This document shows positions 34,551 through 46,395 of a stretch of 64,000 bases of DNA, one piece after another; position 1 is the first letter of the stretch; the number at the start of each line of letters is the position of its first letter. A program made the translations under genes and the position numbers. Below the pieces are notes generated by a model. The model was given only the letters and a program-made list of their open reading frames with translations, was not told the DNA's origin and ran no database searches. Source of the DNA: Drechslerella dactyloides (Eukaryota; Ascomycota; Orbiliomycetes; Orbiliales; Orbiliaceae); assembly GCA_020064725.1 (NCBI GenBank), contig JAGTWJ010000011.1, positions 1,240,001-1,304,000 of the forward strand. Direction: 5' to 3'.

Positions 34551-36425
34551 ATGGCGCCGCACACGGGTCCCTTGACGAGCCTGTACTCCGACTTCCTCAT
34601 CGATCCCAAGAAGGACATCTTGCACGCGCAAGCCGGCCTGCACTACGTCGGCAGCACGGGAAACTCGTTCCAATCCGCCAGTGCCATCATCGCCCACCTC
34701 GCGCGCGAGGCCATCCTCTACAACAAGAAGGAGCAGAAGGTGCTGTCCGCCGTCGAATCGCGCGACTCCCTCGTGCTGGAGGTCGCGACGACCATTGAGT
34801 TTACCAATGGCGGCGGCGCGCTGCTGCCTGGCCTGGACGACAACTTTGTCACCGACCAAACGGTCCATTTTCCCATGGTACGTATTCATGCATGCATGCA
34901 TGTGCACGCGCGTGTTCCCTTTTGAGATGTTGCCGTTTTCCAACGTACATCTGCACATGCATCTGCATATGTACAGAACTTCGCTAACGACAGCTGCATG
35001 CAGGTCCACATCGTGCACTTCGAAGACAGCGTGATCAAGCAGATCCGCGTCTACTGGGAACAGGGCTGCCTGCTCAAGCAGCTCGGCGTCATCGGCAAGA
35101 CCGGCAAGAACTGGCCCATCCGCACGGGCGAAGACCAGATCAAGCTCGTCAAGGCCTCCATCCACGCTGTCGCCGACGGCGCCGTCGAAGGCAACGGGTA
35201 CGACTCGCAGACTTCCACACGCCCCTCGTCTAAGGGTAGCAACCATTCGAGCCGTGGTGAGAGCCTGCAGCTGTTCGCCCCGCGCGAGATCGACGAGGAT
35301 GTCATCCGCCCCGCCATCGTCCCGCCCCGCGCCGGGATCCGCCCGCCGACCCGCCAGCTGCACGACATCGTCGGCCAGGAAGGTAACACCACGCCGCCCC
35401 CCGTCGCGCAGACCCCCAAGGCCGGCGCCGGCAAGGCCCCCGGCCGCACCTTCTTCGTCGGGCAGGAGATCGATGAAGCCCACTCAACGCCTGACCGCAA
35501 GGTCAACCTGAACCCCAAGAAGTACAACCACTTCGAGTTCGACGACGCCCCCGCGAAACCCAGCGAGACCCCCAAACAAGTCGCGCCCAAACGCACGAGC
35601 ATCTACAGCAAGCCAGGCTCCTCATGGGACTTTGCCGACTTCACCACCCCGGATAAGCGTTCGGGCAAGCCGTCGTCCCGCAACGCCCGCACCTTCACCT
35701 GGAGCGACGACGAAGACGCCGAGTCCCCCGTCAAGCAGCAGGCTAAGAAGCCCGCCGCGCGCCGCGCCGTCGAAACGGACACGCACTTCGAAATCGTCGA
35801 CGAGACCCCACGCAAGGCCACCAATGGCCCCGCCCGCCAACCCTACGTCCGTCAGGGCAACGAGACAAACTTCACCCTTAGCGATGACTCCCCCGCTCAC
35901 GGCGACAAGCCAGCCGAAATCTCCGCCGCGCGCCAGACGGTCGTGAAGAACATGGAGGCGAACTGGAGCAACACCTCCCCGCTCGGTGAGCCGAAGCCCG
36001 TCCCGAACGCAAGCGGCATCAACATTGGCGGCGACGGCATGGGAGGGAAAAAGGGCTCTTCCCGCCTCTGGGACTTTGAGGACGCAACCCCCAAGAAGGC
36101 GAACGGCGTCAACGGCGGCGGCATCCGCATCGCGGGCAACGGCATGGGCGGCCGCAAGGGCACCGAGGCGCACTGGGCCTTCCAGGACGACGAAGCGGAG
36201 GAAGGGGAATCCCCAACGCAGGATAAGCCGGAGCACCGGGGCATCTGCATTGCGGGCAACGGCATGGGCGGGCGCAGGAATAACACGGAGCTGCACTGGG
36301 GCTTTGGCGACCCGGACGAGGAGGAGGAGCCGGTCCCCGTCACGAAGAAGAAGGAGAACGCGCCGATTGCGAAGCGTCCCCTGCGCAAGCAGAGTGAGCC
36401 CACCAAGGACTTTTGGGACTTCTAA
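34551..36425 (+). CDS. NTF2-like domain protein with C-terminal aromatic-acidic motif array
   Basis: Exons 34551..34877 and 35004..36425 (126-nt intron, phase 0); 583 codons with the stop. Residues about 8-160 form an NTF2/SnoaL-like cone: LTSLYSDFLIDPKKDILHAQ, REAILYNKKEQKVLSAVESRD, FPMVHIVHFEDSVIKQIRVYW. The rest is predicted disordered and carries a long series of short modules with an aromatic-x-[FIL]-x-[DE] core: WDFADFT, FTWSDDEDAE, HFEIVDETP, NFTLSDDSPA, LWDFEDATP, HWAFQDDEA, HWGFGDPDE and a terminal FWDF. The last three are each preceded by a near-identical glycine loop (GINIGGDGMGGKKG, GIRIAGNGMGGRKG, GICIAGNGMGGRRN). Related proteins are widespread in filamentous ascomycetes but I know of no assigned role. 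Confidence 0.85.
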
Positions 36426-37053
36426 TTCCATTACATATCGTGACTGGGAAATGCGGCAAGAAGGAAGAGAGGAAGGAGGGGGGGGGTAAACGAAGCTTTG
36501 GAGTGACGAATGAAGAATACATGAAGTAGATTCGACGGGTATTGGTTTTCTGTTTTGTTTTGTCCTGTCTTGTTATACAAGTGGCCGACGTTGCTACTTG
36601 CTGCCGTTTGGTGTACCTGGCGTCTTTTTAGTTTATAACTGCTTGCTTTGCTTTGCTTTGTTTTGCGCGGGCTGCGGGTTGGTTCGACTTCGTTTCTTGG
36701 GGCGTGGTTCCCTTGCGTTAATGGTAATGGATGGGTTCGTTTCGTGTAGGTACTTATTTATTCTTATCGAATGTCAAGCTAGCTGATCGGGCAATATATC
36801 ATTCATTCATTCTATCTTGACTACGTATACGTTAGTACGATCTCTCTGGTGAATGTGTAGATCTCTATGTGGGTAATCTATAGACTAGCGCGTCTGAAAT
36901 AAATAAAAATGCTGTATAGCACCGACCAAGCTCATACCGTCTAGCCAGCTCCGATATATATATAAAGCAGAGCAACCTAACCCAACCGTCCGCCGGACGC
37001 TACAAAACCTCGTACACACCGCCGGATAGTGCTTCCCACGAATATATATGGTA
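36426..37053. other. Convergent 3' intergenic region
   Basis: Between the 3' ends of the NTF2-like gene and the hydrolase gene. T-rich on the plus strand (ttttgttttgt runs near 36540-36670). No gene seen. Confidence 0.45.
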
Positions 37054-38840
37054 CTACCCCCTCGACCGGCCACTCGCGGCCACCATGTCCTGCACGATGC
37101 GAGCGTACCAGCGCTCCTCATCGAATACCTGCGCGTGGTCCACACCCTCACACCAGACAACCTTGAGCGAGCTGCCAGACGAGTACCGCCTTACCCACTC
37201 GCCGTCTGTAACCGTCACCTGCCCTCCATCTCCATCTCCATTTCCGTCGACGGTGGTATCAGTATTTGTGAGGTACTGCCAGACGCTCCAGGTGTCGACT
37301 ATCAGATCCCGTTCGCCGAGGTATACCACCGCCTGTCTCGCCCCTACCGTCGTATCACCACTGTTGCTGTTATTATTGCGGGTGGACGGTGGTGAAGCGG
37401 CGGGCACAGTGAACAGGTCTTCCAGCCACAGTACGTTCTCCGCCCAGAAGAACCGTCTGCACAGCGTATGCGCGACACCGGGATCTGTAGAAGCGTAATA
37501 GTGCAGCATATGCTCGTTCGCGCGCCGCGGCTTCCGGCGTAGGAAATTGTACGCGACGGCCGGTAAATGCAACAATAACGTCACGGGGTCTATCAGTACC
37601 ACTGTAGAAACATAGCGGGCGACGTGCGGAGTATGTAATAGATGCGTCGTAACGACGGTGCCGTAGCTGTTCGCAGCAAGCACGAAGCCGTGGCCGTCGC
37701 TATTCGCTGACGAGGTACCGTACGTCGTTGTAGCGGCGTGCGGGATGTAATTATGGTGTGCGAGGATGGTGTATATCGCGCTCGTAAGTTCCACCCGCGT
37801 TGGCATCGCGGCGCATATCCGCGAGGAGATGGCGTCGAGTTCCAGGACGATGATGCCGACGTCTGGTGCTTCCGCTGCGAGGGCGGATAGCATGGGTACG
37901 TACGGGTGCATTCCGATGCCGATGCCGTGGATGTAGAGGATCGGTTGTTTGGCGGGGTTCCGGTGCGGACGGTACCAGTAGGCGAGGGTCGGTGACGGGG
38001 ATGCCGAGCGCGAGGAGAGGGTTTCGAGGATGCGGAAGGGGAAGGAGGTGAGGAAGGCGGTGAGCGGTCGGCGGCGGTGGTAGGTGTATCCTGCCAGTGA
38101 AAGGCGGGCGAACGTTACCGCATCGATGGCGCTGAGTATCTGTACATATATCATCGGTACGCATTAGCGTCATTCTTATTATATATAACGTTGGATTGGG
38201 GGGATGGGCGTATACGCACAAAATACCATATCAGCGGCCGATGCTTCATTTCGACAGAGTCAACCGTCAGGCGGAAGCACTCAGCACTGCCCCTCCCTTC
38301 TTCAAACTTCCGCCCCATAGCCTCCTCCATCAGGCGAACGTACTCGCAAACCTCCCCCTCCACCTCCTCATCCCAACCGCCACTCTCCAGCCTCGGCGTC
38401 GACGTAGACGTAAGCTTGCCCGTCTGTCCAGCACCCGCACACCCACTTTCATTGAAGAAGCTCCAGCGGACGAACTCGCGTATATTCTCAACCTTAACCT
38501 CGTTTCTATCGGCACCTAGAAACCACCGCGCAAGATACCCCTCATAGTCGTTTATCGTGTCGACAACCTTGCTAAACAAGGCGCGACGAGCATGCGCCGG
38601 TGGCGGCGGGGGGTGCTGCGCCGCGGCCTGCAGGTGGCGTTTCCGCGGCAGGTAGACGAGTAGATAAAAAGCGGACTCGCATATCGGGTAGAGGCTTAGC
38701 AGGTGGGTTGTCGGCGTGAAGAAGGCGGATGGGAGGAATGGGAGGGAGAGGGTGTAGAGGATGCTGAGGGGTGTGATTGCACGGAGGAGCGTGATGGAGG
38801 TGCGGATCGCAATTAGGTCGAGGAAGGATGTTCCGATCAT
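37054..38840 (-). CDS. Membrane-anchored alpha/beta hydrolase
   Basis: Exons complement(37054..38139, 38220..38840), 80-nt intron, phase 0; 569 codons with the stop. The first exon encodes a hydrophobic N-terminus (about residues 14-65) with two likely membrane helices, and a charged domain. The second exon holds the alpha/beta hydrolase fold: PILYIHGIGIG as oxyanion-hole strand, GFVLAANSYGTVVTTH as nucleophile elbow with Ser365, VYLGERDLIVD as acid loop, and GVDHAQVF with the probable catalytic His. The elbow reads A-N-S-Y-G instead of G-x-S-x-G, a known tolerated variant. Substrate unknown; proteins of this layout are usually annotated as uncharacterised fungal hydrolases. ER membrane location is inferred only. 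Confidence 0.8.
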
Positions 38841-39914
38841 ATTTTTATATATCTGTGTTGGGTTCTATATTAGTCTAGTAACGAGCACGAAACGGAACCC
38901 TGCACGTTTCTTAGTGAACTCACACCCGTCTGGCTTCTAGACTAGTTCTACATATGTATCCTGGCTAGACCGGCCAGGCGTCTGAAGACGAGGAGATGTA
39001 GTTTGTAGTAGATGTGTTGTAGATGCGTTGTTTTTGTTGTAATTTGTCGGCCCGCCCTTCCGCCAATGCTGGCCGCGCGGAGGGTATGTAAGACAAGCCG
39101 ACGCGATGATGTCAAAAGACCGTTATCCAGGAGAACAAGCGCGGCAGCGCATGCGCATGCTAGGACCCGGTACGGTTCCAAGTTAGCAGCAAGCTCCCAT
39201 GGCGGAATCGAGGTACCGTCGTCGAGCCTTCCAGCTGTCAGCTGCTGTGTTGGAACTACACCGGCAGCTGGCCTGGTACTGAATGCGTGTATTGGGCTAG
39301 TGTGGTTCGGTGATAATGATGAGACGAGAGTGAGAAGCTAAGAGACAAAATAAGTCTGACAACCGATCTTCAGGGTCGGTCGAATTTATCCTGCTGGCGA
39401 GCTCGCCGGCCGGCTCGCGGACATGTGACTGCGATTTCGAAGCTGCAGCGGCGCCACTCACCGATCGATGATTGGCTTGCAGCGCCGGCAGATCGGGATG
39501 CACGGTGCCCGTTGAGTAATCTCCGGCTCCAGCAGGGCTATTAAAATGCCACATACGGATTGTGGTTTTTCGTTGATATCTCGGAATATTATGGAATAAA
39601 CTGAAGCTTCAATATTCAGGCTCGACGCCACTGCTTAACGTTTAAGAAGGAGTTAGTGTTATATCTTATCAGGACCAGCTAGCAATAAAGTTACAATATA
39701 CTTACTTTTTTACCTAGTCGGTATCTAACATCCGCGTCCTATAGTAAAACTAGCTAAACCCGTACGATATACAGCTGTGGCAGGTACCGGCCCTGAATTA
39801 ACAATTATCTATACGCGCAGGTCTGTTCTTAAAATCTACAGCTCTTCCGAAGTCAAAAAACTCAGTCAGCACCCGGCGATGTCAAAAATGTTAGCAGATT
39901 CATTCCAACCGCCG
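38841..39914. other. Non-coding stretch at the left border of the accessory island
   Basis: About 1.1 kb with the hydrolase promoter on its left and the 3' end of the NACHT-ankyrin gene on its right. Base composition falls noticeably to A+T-rich from about 39550 onward. No gene seen. Confidence 0.45.
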
Positions 39915-42900
39915 TTATCGTAGTTCCGTCTCCTTTTCCCAATCCCAATCTCGCAGCGCTGATATTTGGCTACTATCGCTTTCTGCCGTATCCGAGTGGA
40001 TTTCTGCCATGTCCCATTGGCTATCCGTGGTGTCCGAGTGATCATCTGCCGTGTTGGAATGGCTTTCTGCCGGTAAGTTCTTCTCTTGGTGCTCCGTGTC
40101 TAATACTTTTCGAAGTATTATCTCCTCTGCTTTGGACATCCCGTGTTCCCGCGCATGCTCAAGGGGAGTTCTGCCATGCCTATCGGCAATATTGATATCG
40201 ATATCTGGTCGATCCAAAAGGAGTTCGACAATTGACTGGTATTCGTTTCTCAAAGCATTCATAAGGGGTGTTAGACCATGGCTCAGATCCTGAGAGTTGA
40301 CATCGAATTGTTGAGTGTCGAGAAGCGCTCTCACGACACCCTCGTGGCCATGGATGACAGCATATGAAAGAGCAGTCTGACCATTATTATCCCTCAGTGC
40401 GATATTAACACCAGAGGTTTCGATAAGAATGCTTATAATGCTTCCCTTTCCGCGAATTGCGGCATAATGGATCGGCGATTGTCCTTTTCTGTCTGGAAGG
40501 TTGACATCCACGTTTGGTTGGCTGAGGAGGAGTCGTAGAACATGTTCGTTCCCTTTCTCTGCCGCGTATGATAAGGGCGACCTTCCAGCCAGACATTGCA
40601 AGTTTACATCGGCTTTCCGGACGTCGCCTTTCTGAGTGTCGCCTGGCACTAAGAGCTGTACGATCTCCAATCTCCCTTCTCTCGCGGCTCTAGAAAGCGG
40701 CGTCAGTCCAAGGTAGTCTTTGCAGTCTAGGCATACCTCAGGCCTGGTGATAAGGAACTTCACGAGCTCTGTGTATCCGTATTCTGTAGCGACAGATAAT
40801 GGGCTACACATGAACCGCGTCGAATTTGATTTCGAAAATTGGCGAGGCCGCTCTCCCGGCGATATATCGGCAGATACGTCAAACCCACCGGAGCGAAATA
40901 AGTTCAGAAGGTCTGACTCAGTACCCTGTAGGAAGAAAAGCTTCAGGAGTGGCTCATCCGGATCTTGGGATTGGAATCTCCAAGAAAAAGATCGACATAG
41001 TTGATCAACTTCGGACGCATCGTCAGCAGGAGAATCGATGTAGTAGCCCAGGGCCAAGAGACTGCAGAGGGCATTGCGACTCCAATGTCTTAGCGCTACC
41101 CTTAAAGGTGACATATAAGGCCCTACATCGATCTCGGCTTGAGGATAGACTCGCAGGAAGACCTCAACGAGCCGTCCCATATCTTCTCCCGCTAGGATAT
41201 ACAATAACGTCGGGTGACGTGGGTACTCGTGCACTCTGTCGAAATCTGCAATGTCTAGAGGTGGGTATGGGTCGCCCTCTTCTCTCAAGTTCTCTAGCCT
41301 CGATGCCTCCCGCTCCTCATCCCTGAATATTTTGCAAAGTTTGCGCATGTGTCTCCAAGTTCGCGGACAAAAGTTCCGGATGAAATCTTCTTGTGAGACA
41401 CCTTTTGCTTGTGCGGTATCTGCATGATGTAGAACATGAGATATCGCATAGTCGAAAAAGGGCATCCTTTCGAAAAGTTTTGACAAGATATTTGGGCCTA
41501 GCGCTAGCTCACGTTGGTGGCGAGAAAGGGTTCGCCGTCTGGATTCGACAGCATATGCATGCCGGAGATTGTAAATCTCCCGTAGGGCTCCAATAGCCTC
41601 GATGCCAGGGGCTCCAAGATTCTCGAAGTTTACAGGCTCTTTTGAGAGAGCCTCTTGAAATACCAGAATGGAATTCAGACAGCAGTGTTTTAAGGTGTTG
41701 TGCCCAGAGCCTTCCGAGGACATATTTGATGACCCACCGATATATTCCATACCGGTATCTTTGAGCAGAAAGTCTCGAATTGTCTCGTGAATGAACTGGA
41801 CGGTGTCTGATGATGTAAGCTCTGCGAGTCCTTTAGAGCTGCTCAGGATGAACCTATCCATGTCTTCGATAGAGATATTCTCGGAATTCTTAAGTCCCGA
41901 TCCCTGAGGATCTATTCCGGAATGAATTGCGAAGTACAGCTCTTCTCGCCTCAAAGGCCTCTTTGCAAAGAGGACACATTGAATGCAGAGCCGCATGCAT
42001 TCCATGTTGTCATTATCTCGAGTCAACATGTCTTTGAATAGTTCGCCTAGATCTTCGGGTATGTCTTTGAGCTTCGCTTGCAATTCTCTAGTCCCGTTGG
42101 CGTATTCCTTATTCAGAATTTTAATAACGAGGACGACCCAGATGAAAACTCCTGATGCACGAGCTTCAATATTTGTTCGAATTTCTGTGACTGCTGTGGA
42201 CTTGCTGTCACTCCCGATCCTTAGTCTCTCCTGGATGTAGATTGCAATATCATCAGAATGCCCTGTTTCATCGTCGAGTATAAGGTTCAACCTCTCCCCA
42301 GTTGCGATATTTGGGTAACGGCGGCTCGCAAAGAATGTATGTATCCTGATATTAGATTTCGCGGCCTCGTGGATGAGCTTCTCGAAAAACGCAACCATTT
42401 CTATAGCTTGATCCCTGTCACATTCGTCTAGCGCGTCGACATATATCCGCAGCTGTTTGTTTCCAAGCATTTGAGTAGCGTAAAGCAGAGCCCTTTGGAG
42501 TACTGAGAGACTCCAATCATAAGTCGGCGCTGATGGTAATTCGAGATTGCTAAATCTATCAAAAGTTTTCAGAGCTTCTGGAGGGAGTGCCGTCAGGAGT
42601 TGGAATAAGAGTGACCGATACGTCCCTAAAGTTTCGTTTTCTAGGGACGAACCTGCTCGGGCGTGGAAAAAGAAGTGGATATGGATATCGTTATTTTTTT
42701 GACTTGTTGCTTCATTGACTACGAATTTCATGATAGTCGACTTTCCAGTGCCCGGTTTACCCCTCAGCCACAAGAGTCTATGGTGAAGGTTTGAACGCCC
42801 GTCCAGCCACAATTTGTATGTCTTGTTTGAGAGTAACCATTGGCAAGTTTTAGGGTGCGCTTGGTTGATATCGTTGTAGCGGTTTCCGATACGGTCAAAG

Positions 42901-43778
42901 CTCAACGAGTTCAAGAATTCTCTTAGCTTCTCCGGCTTCGTCCCTTGAGAATGATTTCCCCTTGACGCGCGCACGAATTCTGCATCCAATCGTAAGCCGT
43001 AGAAATGGTTTTCTATATAATATCTTAGCTATGCATATGTTGATGATACATTAATTGGGACTAGAAACATCTGTCAAAACGAAGCCTAAGCTATACCGCT
43101 AGCTGGCTTACTATTCGCACCTTCATAATAGTCTCCGCCATCGGTCTTGATCTGCCTCGCATTGTCCCTCAAATTATTCTGGGTTGAATTTTGGCCCTGA
43201 GATATGTGATGGCCACTACCAGACACGGTCAAGGTGTAGTTACCCCCCTCTTCAAAGACATCGTCAGGCACTGACGATTCCCAGCCAGACACTTCCTGTA
43301 AACCCTCGTCAAGTTTCTCTTTATCCTCAACCGCGTCGATACCTGCTTGTCCCGTCGCAGTGATTATCTTGAAATTAGTCAAGAGCTGCAGAGATTCCAG
43401 AATCGCTTTCATCAAGTTTTCCACTTTGCCCCCCTTTCCCAGAGTCTTGACGGCTTTGTAGTATCGTTCTAGCCGTGGAGCCCCATCCTGAGGAATAACT
43501 TTTTCGAATAGATCTTTCAGCTGTCGCCAATTTTCCTCACAATCGTCGATCGTTTGTTTAATCGACAGTTCGATTTTGGAGGCCCCTGTTTTTTCGAGAG
43601 TAGATCGTGCTTTTTTGAAAATGTCGCTGATAATTGGGAGTTTCTGCGCCGCCCTCCGAAATACTTTTGGGAGACCTTCAGCGTCTACAGCCGCTTCGAC
43701 GACTTGTTTTATTCCATCGGCGATGGCGATCATCGATGAAACCACAGACGCGACAGCAACGAATTCGGCGCCCGACAT
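39915..43778 (-). CDS. NLR: SesA-like domain - amyloid-like motif - NACHT - ankyrin repeats
   Basis: Predicted STAND receptor controlling regulated cell death or allorecognition. Exons complement(39915..42979, 43112..43778); 1244 codons with the stop. The 3.1-kb exon has no ATG before the P-loop, so it needs the upstream exon; GTAAGC donor and GCAG acceptor join with phase 1. Residues 1-170 are a helical SesA-type N-terminal domain (MSGAEFVAVASVVSSMIAIA, GLPKVFRRAAQKLPII, ERYYKAVKTLGKGGKVENLM). Residues about 180-212 form a G/N/Q-rich segment, core VSGSGHHISQGQNSTQNN. NACHT: P-loop GKPGTGKST (about 296-304), Walker B IYVDALDECD (about 401-410), then a winged-helix region (FIHETIRDFLLKD). Six or so ankyrin repeats follow from about residue 970 (TPLSRAAREGRLEIVQLL, SPLSYAAEKGNEHVLRLL). 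The tail repeats HSDTxxS. If the intron is retained, translation stops at 43086 and yields a 230-residue SesA-motif protein. Confidence 0.85.
43067..43111 (-). other. Start of intron 1 conserved with the second NLR gene
   Basis: The first 45 nt of this intron match the first 45 nt of intron 1 in the NB-ARC-TPR gene (49981-50025) at 37 positions, including the in-frame stop and the donor. Seven of the eight differences are transitions. Confidence 0.8.
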
Positions 43779-43875
43779 GGTGTAGTATATCTATAGGACT
43801 GGAGAAAGCCGGAGCTGGACGATCCTACGTTAGCATTACCCGTCAATACCTGGCTGGGCACTCTTACAGGCGTCT

Positions 43876-44022
43876 AAGTGAGGCTGTTTTGTCGGATCGT
43901 GTCGCTTCTCTCGGGCAGCACTTCGCGTAATATGCACCGAGATTTGGAAAGAGACTCGTTGCTTTATGCTTCGAAGGAGTGTTAATAAAGTCTTTGAGAA
44001 CGGAAGATTGTCGTATTGATGA
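43876..44022 (-). promoter_or_regulatory. Promoter segment shared by the two NLR genes
   Basis: Read toward the gene, 44022-43995 matches 49497-49524 upstream of the NB-ARC-TPR gene in 24 of 29 positions (gap-free, differences all transitions). A second shared block, AGCCTCACTT, occurs closer to each start (near 43880 and 49637). Spacing to the two ATGs is similar, about 220-290 bp. Confidence 0.65.
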
Positions 44023-44909
44023 ACTCCCACGGATTGTTGCGTTCACGATACTATCTGAGAGTTGGATGTTTTTGAATCTACGATGCGGGTGGGCCCGTGG
44101 GATTCCGTTGATCTCAGCCGCTTTTCCATTTGCCCTTTTGGCTACTCAACAGCATACCAGCATCCACGCGGCTACCGCAGCCACGTCGGGTTGCACAAGG
44201 CGCATAGCCTTATCGAACTACGACAAATAAACGAAAGATCCGAAAGGCTGACCGAAACATTAAAGCGAAATTCCTTGCGCTAAGATTCCTTAATTGTGCA
44301 AATATGTCCAGCTGTAGGAGCTAATTGAATTAGAGTGGCTGGGTAGAGGCGGAAGTACAAAGCCGTGCATACTTGAATAATGCAGATCAGAAGTATATTT
44401 TGAAGAAAGCCTGCGATCAATATATATAATTGGATGCCGATTTCAACCGCGAGCCTCGGTGTCTGCCTCGATCGAGACTAGATGCGATATATATACAACT
44501 TGCTTACATCCCCTTTAAGATTTTACCTAATCAGCTGCAAGGATTTCATATTTGACTGGTCTCGTAAACTAAATTTATAAACTCTCACATTTAATTTGCA
44601 GAATGACTGTCAGACGTCTTCTGTGGATATCAGATCTAGGTATAGAGAGTGTAACGGCCTTATAGTAAATAAACCCTTGAATACGGAGTGTAACAAAAAA
44701 GGTATTGATTGTTCGTTTACAATAGCGATTCGGCACCGATGCGCATCTAGCATCGAGGTTAGGTGAGGCGTAGATCCGTATAGAAGGGTGGCTGGCACCG
44801 AACATTTGCAAATTTGGCTGTGAGGAGGATCAGTCATTCAAATCAACACCCTGAAACACAGTCTACTTCGACACTATGTTGCAGAAATAAAAACTGACCG
44901 ACTGCACCT

Positions 44910-44947
44910 TATATACATACGTTCCTAGGCCTAGGCGTATGTATATA
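44910..44947. repeat. Inverted repeat, 12-nt arms with 14-nt loop
   Basis: Arms tatatacatacg / cgtatgtatata-type at 44910-44921 and 44936-44947 flank a loop that itself contains cctaggcctagg. Could form a cruciform or hairpin; no coding context. Confidence 0.7.
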
Positions 44948-46395
44948 TTTCACCTGGCTTCAGGCGCGGATATTTGCAGTTAGGCCCCTTTATAGGAGCT
45001 CTAACGGTAAGGTATTCGTATTTTCATTTGCGTCAATTTTTACTTCTCCTAAAGATGTATACCAGAAGGTTCTAGTTCTGGGGCAAAATTTAAAGACAGC
45101 ATATTCCGGATACCCCTCCGCCGTGAGAGTAATATATCCTCCTCTTACGTAGAAGTTAGCAAAAAAACCTCTGACAGCTAGGCATGAAAGTCTCACTCAT
45201 AATGTGATCGAAGTGTCAATCACCATAAACTAGATTATCCAACATTATAAATGTGCCATGCAGCGGCCTAGTTTCATAAACCAGAATCACATCGGTTCAG
45301 ATTTACTAAGAACTGCCTATGGCCTAGCAGCTCATGCACCGACTGCACCGTTTATACGCATTCTTCTATTCTAAGTCTGAATCCCGATACAAGCGTCTGA
45401 AGGTCAATGCCCTTATGGGTGGGTAAAATGTAGAAGCCTCACTGTGCTACATGCATATTTACCTACGTCTGAGTAGATCTGTATCCCGATATCCACGATC
45501 GATATCTCTATCAGAAATGACTTCCCCAAGCGGAGGATAGGGGAGACCCTCCTCTCTAGGTCATGTATATATGCATGTGTACGTGTGTTATTCATTTTCA
45601 GAGTAGTTGTAGACCCCGGGCCCTTGGCTTTGCAGTCGGACATTCGTCTCAAAGCCTAAGTCAACATCATTAGTCACTGAGCGGCGTTAATTTCGAATTT
45701 CTGTATTAGCTAGTACTAGTACTTATCACCGTGCACCGATGCGTGGTTTTAGACACCTATATACACGATGTCAGACACCGTAAACCTGTTCAGCACTTAT
45801 CATCACTACGGTTTTAACTTCCTCAATTAATTGAATTATCGTCGTCGGCAATCGAATATCAATGAAACAAGTACTAGTCGGTGTCGCCTTAGATGTTGAA
45901 AACCTCCCCGAAATATCTGTAGTATATTACATACCTAAGCTCCCAGTTATAGGTGGCAGTGGGATCAGCGCCCCAATGTGCTGAGCATATATGCTAGCAT
46001 AGTCTTGTATTGCGGGCTCTGCGTTAATTCTAACACTCATATCTATTCATTAACCTCAGCTCAGTCGACCTTGCTTCGCACAACTTCCTCTGTCAGTCCA
46101 GACAAGCTCAAAAAACAATGTGCTCATCCACAACTCTCTAATATCTTCAAATTCTTCTCTCCCTACCCCTGCTATCTCTCTTCCTTCTGCCTTCTTTCTC
46201 TCAAGCCATCGACAACCTAGTATACTTTGTCGCCTGATCAACGATATATACGGGGAACGTACAGGCCTGGACGCGTTAACTGTAGGCGAGCAAGGTACGG
46301 TAGCTATCATCAACTAACTTTAGAAACACCTCACAACCTGGTTACCAGTCAAGTCCTCTTACTGACTTAGGATCATAAGCAGCAGATTCAACAAT

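Larger units (their letters stand above)
43779..46395. other. Intergenic region between NLR gene A and the caspase-like gene
   Basis: About 2.6 kb, A+T-rich, head-to-head between the two genes. The 43779-44080 part contains the promoter block shared with the second NLR gene (best match 43995-44022). A perfect inverted repeat lies at 44910-44947. No gene or transposon remnant recognised in the rest. Confidence 0.5.
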
